From positions 1 to 48,835 of the forward strand of contig CAKZYJ010000099.1 of NCBI GenBank assembly GCA_937884755.1: DNA of 48,835 nt, read 5' to 3'. This DNA comes from an uncultured Flammeovirgaceae bacterium (GTDB taxonomy: Bacteria > Bacteroidota > Bacteroidia > Cytophagales > Cyclobacteriaceae). The translations under genes and the position numbers were made by a program. This document shows positions 1-8,800 of the stretch, in pieces. How positions within the stretch are numbered: position 1 is the first letter of the stretch; the number at the start of each line of letters is the position of its first letter. The notes beneath the pieces are model-generated. The model was not told the origin of the DNA, made no database searches, and saw nothing but the letters and a program-made list of their open reading frames with translations.

Positions 1-728
1 AGCCCGGCCGCTGGCGTCGTCCCGATTTGGTAGCGTCCATCAAGAAAGAGGATGTTGATTGGGATCGTTATCTGATGAACCGGCCTAAAGTTGACTGGGA
101 CCCTCGCAAGTACCTGGAGTATCGTCTGTTCTGGCCTTATTCATCGGGTATTCCTGGCCAGTGGATGTCGCACCAGATTGATACGGTGCACTGGTTCTCG
201 GGCTATGACCACCCGCGTAGCGTCGCGGCCAATGGTGGTATTTATCTCTGGAAAGACGGACGGGAAAACCCTGATACTATGACGGCGGTATTTGACTACG
301 GTCCGGATGATAATCCGAACGAAGGTTTTCAGGTAGTGTATTCTTCTCGTTTTACCAACTCGGAGGGTGGGACTAAAGAGATTTATTATTATAACGCTGG
401 AACCTTGAATCTGAAGACCAACATGATCACTCCAGACGGAGGGTTGGGTGAACGCCATGCTTCCGCAATGGGTATGGAGCCTAATCTGTTGGAAGAGCAG
501 GAACTAAAAGGTGATAAAGTGGTAACCAGCGCTAATACGGGAGCCGACAACATGACTTCCAACCATATGCGTAACTGGATGGACTGCGTACGTAGTCGTA
601 AGGAGCCGCATGCTCCGGTTCGGGTGGGTTACAACCATTCCGTAGCCAATCTGATGACTGTTAAAGCGTTACATACCGGCAAGCGGGTAACCTTTGATGC
701 TAAAGACCAGGAAATTGTAGCCAGCTAA
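1..728 (+). CDS. Gfo/Idh/MocA family oxidoreductase, C-terminal part (5' end outside window)
   Basis: The reading frame is open from base 3 to a stop at 726-728, so the gene begins before the window; the first possible start codon inside (TTG at 27) lies in the middle of the protein. The visible part reads RWRRPDLVASIKKEDVDWD and later GIPGQWMSHQIDTVHWFSG, typical of the substrate-binding C-terminal half of secreted Bacteroidota and Planctomycetes Gfo/Idh/MocA dehydrogenases. The NAD-binding Rossmann half is not in the window. The family oxidises or reduces sugars and inositols with NAD(P). The gene is followed after 4 bp by a DUF6807 gene, a common companion, which suggests one sugar-utilisation transcript. 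The substrate cannot be told. Confidence 0.85.
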   Translation, partial: PGRWRRPDLVASIKKEDVDWDRYLMNRPKVDWDPRKYLEYRLFWPYSSGIPGQWMSHQIDTVHWFSGYDHPRSVAANGGIYLWKDGRENPDTMTAVFDYGPDDNPNEGFQVVYSSRFTNSEGGTKEIYYYNAGTLNLKTNMITPDGGLGERHASAMGMEPNLLEEQELKGDKVVTSANTGADNMTSNHMRNWMDCVRSRKEPHAPVRVGYNHSVANLMTVKALHTGKRVTFDAKDQEIVAS

Positions 729-732
729 TTCT

Positions 733-1794
733 ATGCAACTACCTAACTTCTGGCCAAAGCCTGCTTTCGGTGGGCTTTTGGCCTTTACACTTTGTATGCT
801 CCAACTTACCCCACTGTGGGCTCAAGTAAAAGTCACTGAAAATTCAGCGGAGAAATCAGTGGATATCATGATTGATGGCCAACCGTTTACATCCTATATC
901 TACCCCGAGGCTATTAAAAAGCCGGTACTGTTTCCGATCCGAACTCCACCGGGAACGATTGTTACGCGGAGCTATCCACTGCTTCCGAAAGAAGGAGAAC
1001 GGGTAGACCACCCGCACCACGTAGGTCTTTGGCTAAACTACGGTAATGTAAATGGTTTGGATTTTTGGAATAATTCCGAAGCAATACCTGAAGAAAAGCG
1101 AGATCGTTACGGTACCATTCGCCACCGCGAAATACTGAAAACTAAAAGTGGTGAAGTAGGAGAACTAACAGTAGCCTCCGACTGGCTTACACCTGATGAT
1201 AAGAAGTTACTGGATGAAACTACCACTTTCTCTTTTTCTCAACAAGGCGATGCTTATATCATCGACCGGGTCACTACATTAGTGGCGGAAGAAGAAACAG
1301 TAGCTTTTGATGATAACAAGGAAGGAATGATTGCCATTCGGGTAACCCGAGAACTGGAGCATCCCTCCGACCAACCCGGTTTGTTTACCGATGCCAATGG
1401 GAATGCTACCGAAGTGGAAAAAATGGATAACGAAGGGGTAAATGGAAAGTACAGCAGTAGCGAGGGGGTACGCGGAACCGAGGTCTGGGGTACTCGCGCC
1501 GAATGGGTGAACCTGACTGGTTCTATTGATGAAGAAGCAGTTTCCATTGTAATTATGGATCATCCGGAAAATGTAGGCTACCCTACCTACTGGCACGCCC
1601 GGGGCTACGGCTTATTCTCAGCTAATCCGCTAGGACAAAAGGTTTTTTCAAAAGGTGAAGAAGAGCTGAATTTCGCACTGGAACCAGGAGAAAAGGTGAC
1701 TTTTCGGTATAGGGTTGTGATTTACGGAGCCGATGAACCACTGGATGAAGAAGCAATTGAAGCCTGGTACACTGACTTTACCGATGCTAGCTAG
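733..1794 (+). CDS. secreted DUF6807 (PmoA-like) family protein
   Basis: The 353-residue protein starts with a long signal peptide (hydrophobic core around residues 13-28, cleavage near LWAQ-V). The body carries a YPEAIKKPVLFPIRTPPGT segment and a DHPHHVGLWLNYGNVNG motif near residues 93-110, hallmarks of the DUF6807 family, often annotated methane oxygenase PmoA although no oxygenase function follows from the sequence. The histidine cluster suggests a catalytic or metal site, which is inference. It lies 4 bp behind a Gfo/Idh/MocA gene, so both probably act on the same carbohydrate in the periplasm. The start ATG at 733 directly follows the upstream stop. Function is unknown. Confidence 0.85.
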   Translation: MQLPNFWPKPAFGGLLAFTLCMLQLTPLWAQVKVTENSAEKSVDIMIDGQPFTSYIYPEAIKKPVLFPIRTPPGTIVTRSYPLLPKEGERVDHPHHVGLWLNYGNVNGLDFWNNSEAIPEEKRDRYGTIRHREILKTKSGEVGELTVASDWLTPDDKKLLDETTTFSFSQQGDAYIIDRVTTLVAEEETVAFDDNKEGMIAIRVTRELEHPSDQPGLFTDANGNATEVEKMDNEGVNGKYSSSEGVRGTEVWGTRAEWVNLTGSIDEEAVSIVIMDHPENVGYPTYWHARGYGLFSANPLGQKVFSKGEEELNFALEPGEKVTFRYRVVIYGADEPLDEEAIEAWYTDFTDAS

Positions 1795-1831
1795 GAGTAT
1801 GTCGGTCTTAAAGACAAAAACTACTGAAGAA

Positions 1832-2224
1832 TTAATTTAGATAGTTCTCGAAAATGAAGCGGAAGTTTTCTTGAATGGAGTGCTTAGCCACAAAGTCACT
1901 TACTGATTGATAGCCCTTGGCCTTATTAATATCCTGTTTACGAAGGGAAGAACTAACGACTACTAGTTTGGTATTAGGATGGTCAGGATAAAACTCATTT
2001 TCGTAAAGTTCGATAAACTCAAAACCATCGTACATCGGCATTTTTAGGTCACACAAAATTAGGTCGGGGTATTCCTCATCGGTAGACGAACGGAGGTATA
2101 CTAGTGCGTCTTCCACATTGGAGTAGGCAAAAAGTTGGGTTTCATTATGGTTTGATTTTAGCCATTCTTCGGCAATAAAGTTGTTAATCTCATCATCGTC
2201 AATAAGTAGTATTTTTCTCTTCAT
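1832..2224 (-). CDS. single-domain response regulator (CheY-like receiver)
   Basis: The 130-residue protein is a receiver domain with no output domain. Acidic pocket residues D9-D11 and phospho-acceptor D59 (in LILCDLKMP) are present, with S91/S92 at the switch position (VVVSSS) and the conserved lysine K114 (FVAKH). The start overlaps the last 26 bases of the large CheB-CheR histidine kinase upstream on the same strand, so the two are probably translationally coupled and form a kinase-regulator pair. With no DNA-binding domain, it likely passes phosphate on or acts by protein contact. The downstream gene on the other strand is convergent. Confidence 0.9.
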   Translation of the reverse strand: MKRKILLIDDDEINNFIAEEWLKSNHNETQLFAYSNVEDALVYLRSSTDEEYPDLILCDLKMPMYDGFEFIELYENEFYPDHPNTKLVVVSSSLRKQDINKAKGYQSVSDFVAKHSIQENFRFIFENYLN

Positions 2225-5200
2225 AAGTGTAGGGCTTTAGATAAACTAAAAAAGTAGTTCCTTCTTCCAATTGGCTCTGAACGTCAATGTATCCACCATT
2301 TTTTTCAACAATGGTTTTGATGATATGTAGGCCAACGCCTAAGCCTTCAATAGTGCGGTGCAAACGCTCAAAGGGTCTAAAAATCTTTTTTCCGTAGCGA
2401 TCTAAGTCAATACCAATGCCGTTATCCTGTACCTCTAGGCAGACATATCCGTTTTTTTTCTTTGTACTAATACGGATTTGAGGAGATTTTTCGTCTGATC
2501 GGTATTTAATGGCATTGGAGATAAGGTTCTTAACAATAGAGGTAAGATAGAACTCAACGTATTGAATGGTGCCTACGCCAAAGTCGCTGCTGATGGCTGC
2601 GTTAGTGCTTTCAATTTGCTCCTCCAGTTCTTTACGGGCTACTTCCAGCACATCTTTAAAGCTGATCAGTGAATGCTCTTCACCTGCTGCCTGCTGAATA
2701 TCTAGTATTCGGATAATGCCTCGTAGGGTTCCTTCTAGCCGATCAACCGACTGATCAATCTTTTCTACTATTCGGTGGTCTTGCCCATTATTAGTTTGTA
2801 GCAAACCGGATAACGATTTAAGGTTAGCTACGGGTGCCCGCAAATCATGAGCTGCAGTAAACACAAAATTATCCAGGTATTCGTTAGCAATCTTGAGCTC
2901 TCGGTTGGTCTTTTTCAATCGATTCTCAGCGAGCTTTTGGCCGTGAATATCCGAAATGGCTCCAGCCATTCGAGTAGGGCTTTTTTTACTGTTTTGAACT
3001 GCTTTTCCACGGTTTCTGAACCATCGGTATCCTTTTGTTTTATGCTTTACGCGGATAGTAACATCAAGCGGTTTTCCCTGTTTAAGATGACCTTCTATAG
3101 CCTTTTCCAAGATAGTTCTATCATCGGGATGTACTAAGGCGCGAAAACCGGAAGTAGTAGAAGGAATTTCGTGTTCTTGATGTCCGATAAGCTCGTAAAA
3201 GCGAGGCGATCGCCAAACCTGATCTTGTTGGACATCAGGCCAATCCCAAATAGCGTCGGAGGTACCACTAATAGCCACTGCCAAACGCTCTTCGCTTTTG
3301 CGCAGCTGTTCCTTAGCCTGAGATTGTTCAGTAGTATCCTGGATAATAGCTATGAAAACTTTTTTGCCGCGAAAGGTAGATAGTTGTAGATTAACTAAAA
3401 CATTATAGAGGCTTTCGTCTTTGCGCTGATGCACGGTTTCAAATGTAATTGTTTCTTCGCTACCGTTTCTCAGGGGGGCTATCAGTTGAGCAAAGCTTTT
3501 TTTAGTAAATCGAGTTTCAATATCTAGTGGTGTGAACTTAGAGAGTTCTTTCATACTGTACCCCAGGTTTTGCCGAGCGCCCAGATTTACACTAACAAAC
3601 CGAAGCGTTTGAGCGTCGAGGATGTAGATTTCGTTGTAAGATTCTTCCAGTAGTTTTCCGTACTGCACGCTCTCTTCCTCGGCCCGCTTTTGGTCGGTCA
3701 CGTCCAGATTGATACCCAACATTTTATCAGGCGTGCCCTCTCCACTATCCAGTATACTGCCACGCCCTATCAAGTGGCGAATCTCTCCATTACCGATTTT
3801 GATCCTGAATTCAGCGTAGTATGTTTTCTGTTGCTCAACTGCTTCGTCTAGCGCTCTTGATACTTTAGGACGGTCGTCCAAATGAATCTTATCGACAACC
3901 TGCTCAAAGGTCGTTTTCTCTGATTGAGGTAGATCAAAAATTTCGCAAAAGCGTGCATCGCCTACTACTTCTTGTCTGTGGATGTCCCATTCCCAAATAC
4001 CTACTTTAGCCGTGTGTAAAACCATGTTGAGCCGCTTGGCCGTCCTTTGAAGCTGTTTGCGACGTTCTTCTTTCTCAGTAATGTCGCGAACGGTAAGTAG
4101 TATCAGCGCCGGAGTACTACCTATTTGGGGTATAGCAACTGCGTTTAGATTCATGATCCGGTACCCAATTGTCGGAAACTCATGTTCTATTTTATAATCG
4201 GAGATGATACTATTTTCAGGAATTACCTCCTCTAATAGTCGTCGTAAACCGGGCTGATCCCACTGCCCATTGCCCAGGTTATAAATGTACTGATCTCTGG
4301 TTTCTTCAGTAGATGTTTTAAAGGTGGCATAAAACGCCGGATTAGCGCTGATTATTTTTAGTTCGCTTCCTAGAACCAATAGTGGGTCTATTACTGTATC
4401 TACAATGCTCTCGGCAAAAGCACGAGCATTTTTAACCTCAGTCTGGGCTTCTTTTACCTCGGAAATATCTACGAAGGTAATGACCAGACCATCAATAGAG
4501 CCATCGGCTTCCCGGTAGGGAAGTATGCGCAGCAGATAGCAATTGTCGTCGGTAGTCAGGTACACTTCGCGCTCCAGCGATTCCTCTGTTTTTATTACCT
4601 GACGGGCAAGGTCAGCCAGCGAAGCGTTCTCCAGTTTGGTCGTAAAATGATCGATTGAGCGACCAATATCCTGATCGGTGATGTTGACGATTCTCGATAC
4701 ATTGGGAGTAAGGCGACGAATCAAAAAGTTATGATCATCAAAAATAGTAGCAATCTCGGTGCTATTAAAGATATTAATAATATCGTTGTTGGAACGGGTT
4801 ACCTCCTTTACCTTATCCTCTAGCTCCGAGTTAAGCGTGTAGAGTTCTTCATTGACCGACTGTAGTTCTTCATTAGAGCTTTGCAGTTCTTCGTTTGAGG
4901 CTAGTAATTCTTCGTTGGTGGTCTGAAGCTCCTCGTTGTGGGTATCTAGGTCTTCCCGAAGCGTCTGAATTAGGTGTTGTTTGTCATCAACTTCTTTTTC
5001 CAGCAAATCAATGCGCCGGCTGTTCTCCTCCGTATCAAAGGAAACCGGTTTCTTCTCATCCCCGCTTGCTTTACGATCGTTCCTGAACTCAAGATAAACG
5101 ATTTTCTCCTTCAGGTCCGGCGAACGAATTGCTTTGAACCGCAGGTCAATTTTCCGTTTGGATCGCCCTTTCTTAAAAAGTACATCCTGGTAGTATACTG

Positions 5201-6953
5201 ATTTTTTTCGGTTTAATGCTTCTCGTACGCCACCCTTTACTAGTACATATTCGTCTTTACCAACTACATCTTCCAGGTGCATTCGAAGGCTTTTTTTTGG
5301 AAAATGAAAGTAGCGATCGATATTGCCCTGTACGTGTAGTATCTGATAGTTGCTGTTGACTAGTACCCCTGCCTCATCGTACGCTTCGCTCATGAGACTT
5401 TTAACTACTGAAGCCGTAAGGGCAGTATTTTCTCTGAAAGATTGATTGGTGGTAGTATTGGTTTTTCCAACGGGCCGGGATCGGCTGGTGGGGAGTTTTC
5501 CAACCGAGGCAATGCGGTTTTGAAAGATATTAACGTTCTTACCCACCGAATTGAAGAAAGGAAGTAGGTGGCCAATATTTTCGCTTTTGCCCAATATGAG
5601 GAAACCATCCTTATTTAGGGAAAAATGAAAGTTAGATAAAGCGGTTTGCTGCACCTCTGGATTTAGATAAATGAGCACATTGCGACACGAAACCACATCC
5701 ATCCGAATAAACGGAGGGTCAGCAATAATATTCTGGGAAGCAAAAACGAAGTGGTCGCGGAAAAACTTTTTAACCCGGTAAGTATTACCCGAACGCTCGA
5801 AGTAGTATTGTAGGTAATTATCCGGAATAGCATCAGCTATATTACTTCCATATACTCCTAGGCCCGCGGAGTAAATGGCCCGTTTGTCAATATCCGACCC
5901 AAATATTTTATAATCGGGACTCAGGTGGTTTTTAGAACAGTAATCGTCTACCAACATTCCAATGGTGTAGGCCTCCTCACCAGTAGAGCAGCCAGCTATC
6001 CATATGCGAATGGTTTTATCACTTTTTTCATTCAGTTTTTTGGTAATGGCAGGAAGAACTTCTTCGTAAAAGACCTCCCAAGGGCGATGATCCCGGAAAA
6101 AGCTAGATACCCCAATCAGAAACTCATTACTCAGATGCTCTACCTCCTTGGTATCGGATGAAAGCATCTCAAAGTAATGTTTCAGCGTATCGGTATTGGT
6201 AATATGCATACGCTTCTGCATCCGTCGCAGAATAGTAGCTTCCTTATATAAGCTAAAGTCAATGTTGGTTTCTTGGGCTACCAAATGAAGAATCTTAGCT
6301 AGGTGCTCCTTCTCCGAAGACGTTAACTCTTCGGCACTAATCGGAGTTTCAGGAAACCGGTTAAAGATGCGCTGTACTTCCTGAGCCATCTCGGGCAGTT
6401 CCAGAACATAATCCGCCAATCCGGTTAGTACCGCCGCATTGGGCATTCCATCAAACTTGGCCGTATCGGGGTCCTGTACCATCACGATACCACCTTGTTC
6501 CTTAATGGTTTTAATTCCGCGGCTTCCGTCGGTACCCGTTCCGGTAAGTACGATTCCTACTGAGTTGGTACCCCACTCCCTACCTAAAGAATTAAAAAAC
6601 AAGTCAATTGGCAGGTTGGGTTTGTCTTTGGCATTAGGTTTCTTGGGTTGGAGCGAGCCATCGACCAACTCCAGGTTTTGCTTGGGGCTCATTAAGTACA
6701 CGTGGTTAGGATGAACCTTGGTAGGCTTGGTTACCTTCACAATAGACATACCCGTATACTTGGCCAATAGCTCATCCATCATGCTCTCGAAGTCGGGAGA
6801 GAGGTGTTGTATCACGACAAAGGCTGCCGGATTTTTCTTGGGCATCTTTGAAAAAAAATCCTGCAGTGCCTGCAAGCCGCCTGCTGAAGCGCCAATACCC
6901 ACAATAAAAAAGTCAACTCTTTCTCGTTCGCTCATGGCCATTCGTTTTCCCAA
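2199..6953 (-). CDS. CheB-CheR-PAS-histidine kinase fusion protein
   Basis: This 1584-residue protein joins a CheB methylesterase domain (about 12-200; catalytic triad S23 in GIGASAGG, H50, D142 in GTGTDG), a CheR methyltransferase domain (about 215-490; SAM motif IWIAGCSTGEEAYT), a coiled coil of repeated NEELQSSNEEL-type units (about 660-730), several PAS domains, then a HisKA domain with H1369 in AAHDLRAP and an HATPase domain (N box NLISNAIKY, DNGIGID, GLGVGLHI). The family is known in many bacteria as cytoplasmic sensor kinases; here no chemoreceptor or flagellar gene is near. No membrane segment is apparent. ATG 6953 is the first start; ATG 6935 (MSERERVDFF) is an alternative. It overlaps the receiver gene downstream, its likely partner. 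Confidence 0.92.
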   Translation of the reverse strand: MGKRMAMSERERVDFFIVGIGASAGGLQALQDFFSKMPKKNPAAFVVIQHLSPDFESMMDELLAKYTGMSIVKVTKPTKVHPNHVYLMSPKQNLELVDGSLQPKKPNAKDKPNLPIDLFFNSLGREWGTNSVGIVLTGTGTDGSRGIKTIKEQGGIVMVQDPDTAKFDGMPNAAVLTGLADYVLELPEMAQEVQRIFNRFPETPISAEELTSSEKEHLAKILHLVAQETNIDFSLYKEATILRRMQKRMHITNTDTLKHYFEMLSSDTKEVEHLSNEFLIGVSSFFRDHRPWEVFYEEVLPAITKKLNEKSDKTIRIWIAGCSTGEEAYTIGMLVDDYCSKNHLSPDYKIFGSDIDKRAIYSAGLGVYGSNIADAIPDNYLQYYFERSGNTYRVKKFFRDHFVFASQNIIADPPFIRMDVVSCRNVLIYLNPEVQQTALSNFHFSLNKDGFLILGKSENIGHLLPFFNSVGKNVNIFQNRIASVGKLPTSRSRPVGKTNTTTNQSFRENTALTASVVKSLMSEAYDEAGVLVNSNYQILHVQGNIDRYFHFPKKSLRMHLEDVVGKDEYVLVKGGVREALNRKKSVYYQDVLFKKGRSKRKIDLRFKAIRSPDLKEKIVYLEFRNDRKASGDEKKPVSFDTEENSRRIDLLEKEVDDKQHLIQTLREDLDTHNEELQTTNEELLASNEELQSSNEELQSVNEELYTLNSELEDKVKEVTRSNNDIINIFNSTEIATIFDDHNFLIRRLTPNVSRIVNITDQDIGRSIDHFTTKLENASLADLARQVIKTEESLEREVYLTTDDNCYLLRILPYREADGSIDGLVITFVDISEVKEAQTEVKNARAFAESIVDTVIDPLLVLGSELKIISANPAFYATFKTSTEETRDQYIYNLGNGQWDQPGLRRLLEEVIPENSIISDYKIEHEFPTIGYRIMNLNAVAIPQIGSTPALILLTVRDITEKEERRKQLQRTAKRLNMVLHTAKVGIWEWDIHRQEVVGDARFCEIFDLPQSEKTTFEQVVDKIHLDDRPKVSRALDEAVEQQKTYYAEFRIKIGNGEIRHLIGRGSILDSGEGTPDKMLGINLDVTDQKRAEEESVQYGKLLEESYNEIYILDAQTLRFVSVNLGARQNLGYSMKELSKFTPLDIETRFTKKSFAQLIAPLRNGSEETITFETVHQRKDESLYNVLVNLQLSTFRGKKVFIAIIQDTTEQSQAKEQLRKSEERLAVAISGTSDAIWDWPDVQQDQVWRSPRFYELIGHQEHEIPSTTSGFRALVHPDDRTILEKAIEGHLKQGKPLDVTIRVKHKTKGYRWFRNRGKAVQNSKKSPTRMAGAISDIHGQKLAENRLKKTNRELKIANEYLDNFVFTAAHDLRAPVANLKSLSGLLQTNNGQDHRIVEKIDQSVDRLEGTLRGIIRILDIQQAAGEEHSLISFKDVLEVARKELEEQIESTNAAISSDFGVGTIQYVEFYLTSIVKNLISNAIKYRSDEKSPQIRISTKKKNGYVCLEVQDNGIGIDLDRYGKKIFRPFERLHRTIEGLGVGLHIIKTIVEKNGGYIDVQSQLEEGTTFLVYLKPYTYEEKNTTY

Positions 6954-6969
6954 AGCTAATACTTTGTTT

Positions 6970-6989
6970 GGAATTTCATTAATAATTCC
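6970..6989. promoter_or_regulatory. inverted repeat GGAATT-N8-AATTCC in a divergent promoter region
   Basis: A perfect six-base inverted repeat with an 8-base spacer lies 17 bases upstream of the sensor-kinase start, in the 170-bp spacer shared with the divergent dehydrogenase gene. Its spacing and symmetry fit a dimeric regulator site, but no regulator can be named. A second palindrome, ATTATTAATAAT at 7094-7105, lies just before the dehydrogenase start. Confidence 0.3.
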
Positions 6990-7123
6990 GATACTTCACA
7001 TAAAGGCTGTTGAAGGGTGCAATAACTCGGATTTTCTTTTCAGATGTTGTGAGTAGATTTACTTATGTCTTTCCCCTAATTAATTGATCTTCTATTATTA
7101 ATAATGTTGATACTAAAAATCCT

Positions 7124-8074
7124 ATGTCGGAAAATCGTATTATCTTACTGGATGCTGACACTATAGGGAACGTTCCAAATTTAGATCGATTTGATGAGTT
7201 GGGTGACTTTACGCACTTCCCTCACACCAAACCCGATGAAGTTGCCGAGCGTATTCGCGGTTGCTCCATCGTAATTACTAACAAAGTTCCAATCAGAGCT
7301 GAAACGCTTCAGAAAACCCCATCGCTTCGGTTGATATGTGTGGCGGCTACGGGCATGAACAACATAGATCTTTCGGCTGCCAAAGAGTATGGAGTTGAGG
7401 TAAAAAATGTAGAAAATTATTCAACTCATAGCGTGGCGCAGGTCACTATCGGACTGGTACTACAACTGTTGCACCGCCACGATTATCACGATGAATACGT
7501 TAAATCGGGAAAGTATAGTCGGCAACCTTTATTTACGCACCTAGGACATCAATTTTGGCAATTGAAAGATCGGCAGTACGGAATTATTGGTTTAGGAAAC
7601 ATTGGTCGTCAGGTAGCCCACATTGCCGAAGCGATGGGTGCTAAGGTAGCTTACTACTCCACGTCGGGAAAGAATAATGATAATTCATACAAGCAACTAT
7701 CGTTGGAAGAACTACTTCAAACTTCTGATGTGCTTTCTATCCACGCACCTCTTAATAAGAATACCGAAAATCTGATTGGCTATCAGCAGCTAGCGCTTAT
7801 GCCCCAACATGCTTTGTTAGTAAATACCGGACGGGGAGGGATCGTTAACGAAGCTGATTTAGCCCGAGCTATTGATGAGGAGTTAATCGGCGCTGCGGCT
7901 ATTGATGTATTTCGGGACGAACCTTTTCCGTTAACACATCCTTACTTACAAGTTCAAAATCGCCAGCGGTTGTTACTAACTCCGCATATAGGTTGGGCTA
8001 GCATTGAGGCCCGCACGCTGCTCATAAACCGGGTTTATGATAACATCAAAGAGTTTTTAAATCAGCCTAACTGA
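7124..8074 (+). CDS. D-2-hydroxyacid dehydrogenase (glycerate dehydrogenase/hydroxypyruvate reductase-like)
   Basis: The 316-residue length and layout match the NAD(P)-dependent D-isomer-specific 2-hydroxyacid dehydrogenases. The Rossmann glycine motif GLGNIGR is at 156-162, and the catalytic residues are R237 (NTGRGG), E266 (DVFRDEP) and H288 (TPHIGW). The catalytic domain N-terminal half has VAATGMNNIDLSAAKEYGVEV, usual for the family. Such enzymes reduce 2-keto acids to D-2-hydroxy acids; the nearest named activity is glycerate dehydrogenase, but substrate cannot be fixed from sequence. The gene stands alone, divergent from the sensor kinase, and converges on a DUF2267 gene. Confidence 0.9.
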   Translation: MSENRIILLDADTIGNVPNLDRFDELGDFTHFPHTKPDEVAERIRGCSIVITNKVPIRAETLQKTPSLRLICVAATGMNNIDLSAAKEYGVEVKNVENYSTHSVAQVTIGLVLQLLHRHDYHDEYVKSGKYSRQPLFTHLGHQFWQLKDRQYGIIGLGNIGRQVAHIAEAMGAKVAYYSTSGKNNDNSYKQLSLEELLQTSDVLSIHAPLNKNTENLIGYQQLALMPQHALLVNTGRGGIVNEADLARAIDEELIGAAAIDVFRDEPFPLTHPYLQVQNRQRLLLTPHIGWASIEARTLLINRVYDNIKEFLNQPN

Positions 8075-8106
8075 TTCTACGCTAGTTGACAAAATTACTG
8101 ACTGGG

Positions 8107-8580
8107 CTAAGAAAGCCATACGCAGGTATCAGGCCGAGCGTAGTGTAGATCAGGATCTTTCATCAATAATGAGCGAAACTCAGGTGGTAAAAACGAAAGA
8201 CTCTCCTGCATCTGGTTTCGGGTGGTAAAGCCACTCAAAAAAGCAATCACCTTTCGGAATGATTGACGAGCCTCGGTAGGAGAGCTAATAGTATCATCAC
8301 TATACTTTACCACGGCTTCGGCTAACTCATCTATATTTTTTATAGGCTGATTACCCGAAAGCTTAATATTCCAGCCATCTAAAAAGAGTGCTTTCAAGGG
8401 TAGCGGAAGCATGTCATTGAATTTAATAGCCTCCTCGAAGCTGGCATGGCGACGAATAAATCGAAATATGGTGTGCAGAAGCTTCTGATTAGCTTCAGCA
8501 TCAGCGTTGCCAGTATGCTGGGCCAGCTTACCAAGTAGACGATCAAATTCTGGGGCGTAGGGCGGTTTGAAGGTATCCAT
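8107..8580 (-). CDS. DUF2267-like protein
   Basis: The 157-residue cytoplasmic protein has no signal peptide or membrane segment. The stretch ANQKLLHTIFRFIRRHASFEEAIKFNDMLPLPLKALFLDGW (about 31-71), in which a helix is followed by a run of leucines and a terminal GW, resembles the DUF2267 domain, whose function is unknown. The C-terminal half (SFRKVIAFLSGFTTRNQMQESLSFLPPEFRSLL) resembles the second helical block of that family. It is a lone gene convergent with the dehydrogenase, separated by 32 bases. The family call is by eye and moderately sure. Confidence 0.65.
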   Translation of the reverse strand: MDTFKPPYAPEFDRLLGKLAQHTGNADAEANQKLLHTIFRFIRRHASFEEAIKFNDMLPLPLKALFLDGWNIKLSGNQPIKNIDELAEAVVKYSDDTISSPTEARQSFRKVIAFLSGFTTRNQMQESLSFLPPEFRSLLMKDPDLHYARPDTCVWLS

Positions 8581-8751
8581 GGTGAAAAATGCTAATATGG
8601 CGAAAAATGGTAGTTCAATATACTACATTTTCGGTGATAATGATACGGATACTAATAACTAAATTTTACGAATAGTACTCTGAGCGACACATAATGTACT
8701 TTATGTATATGGTTGATCTTCAGGCTACTATACTTCTGCCGCTTCTGAATT

Positions 8752-8759
8752 TATTTTTG
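8752..8759 (+). promoter_or_regulatory. candidate -7 promoter box (TATTTTTG)
   Basis: An exact match to the Bacteroidota TAnnTTTG box lies 41 bases before the TPR-HTH regulator start. No TTG element is seen at the usual distance upstream, so the call rests on the -7 box alone. Confidence 0.35.
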
Positions 8760-8800
8760 TACCTTGGGTAAGTGGTTAGCAAACCTTAAACGGATAGTTG

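Noticed and set aside
4895-5201. Plus-strand frames opposite the sensor-kinase gene
   Set aside because: They are opposite-strand shadows of a strongly coding minus-strand gene and have no recognisable domain.
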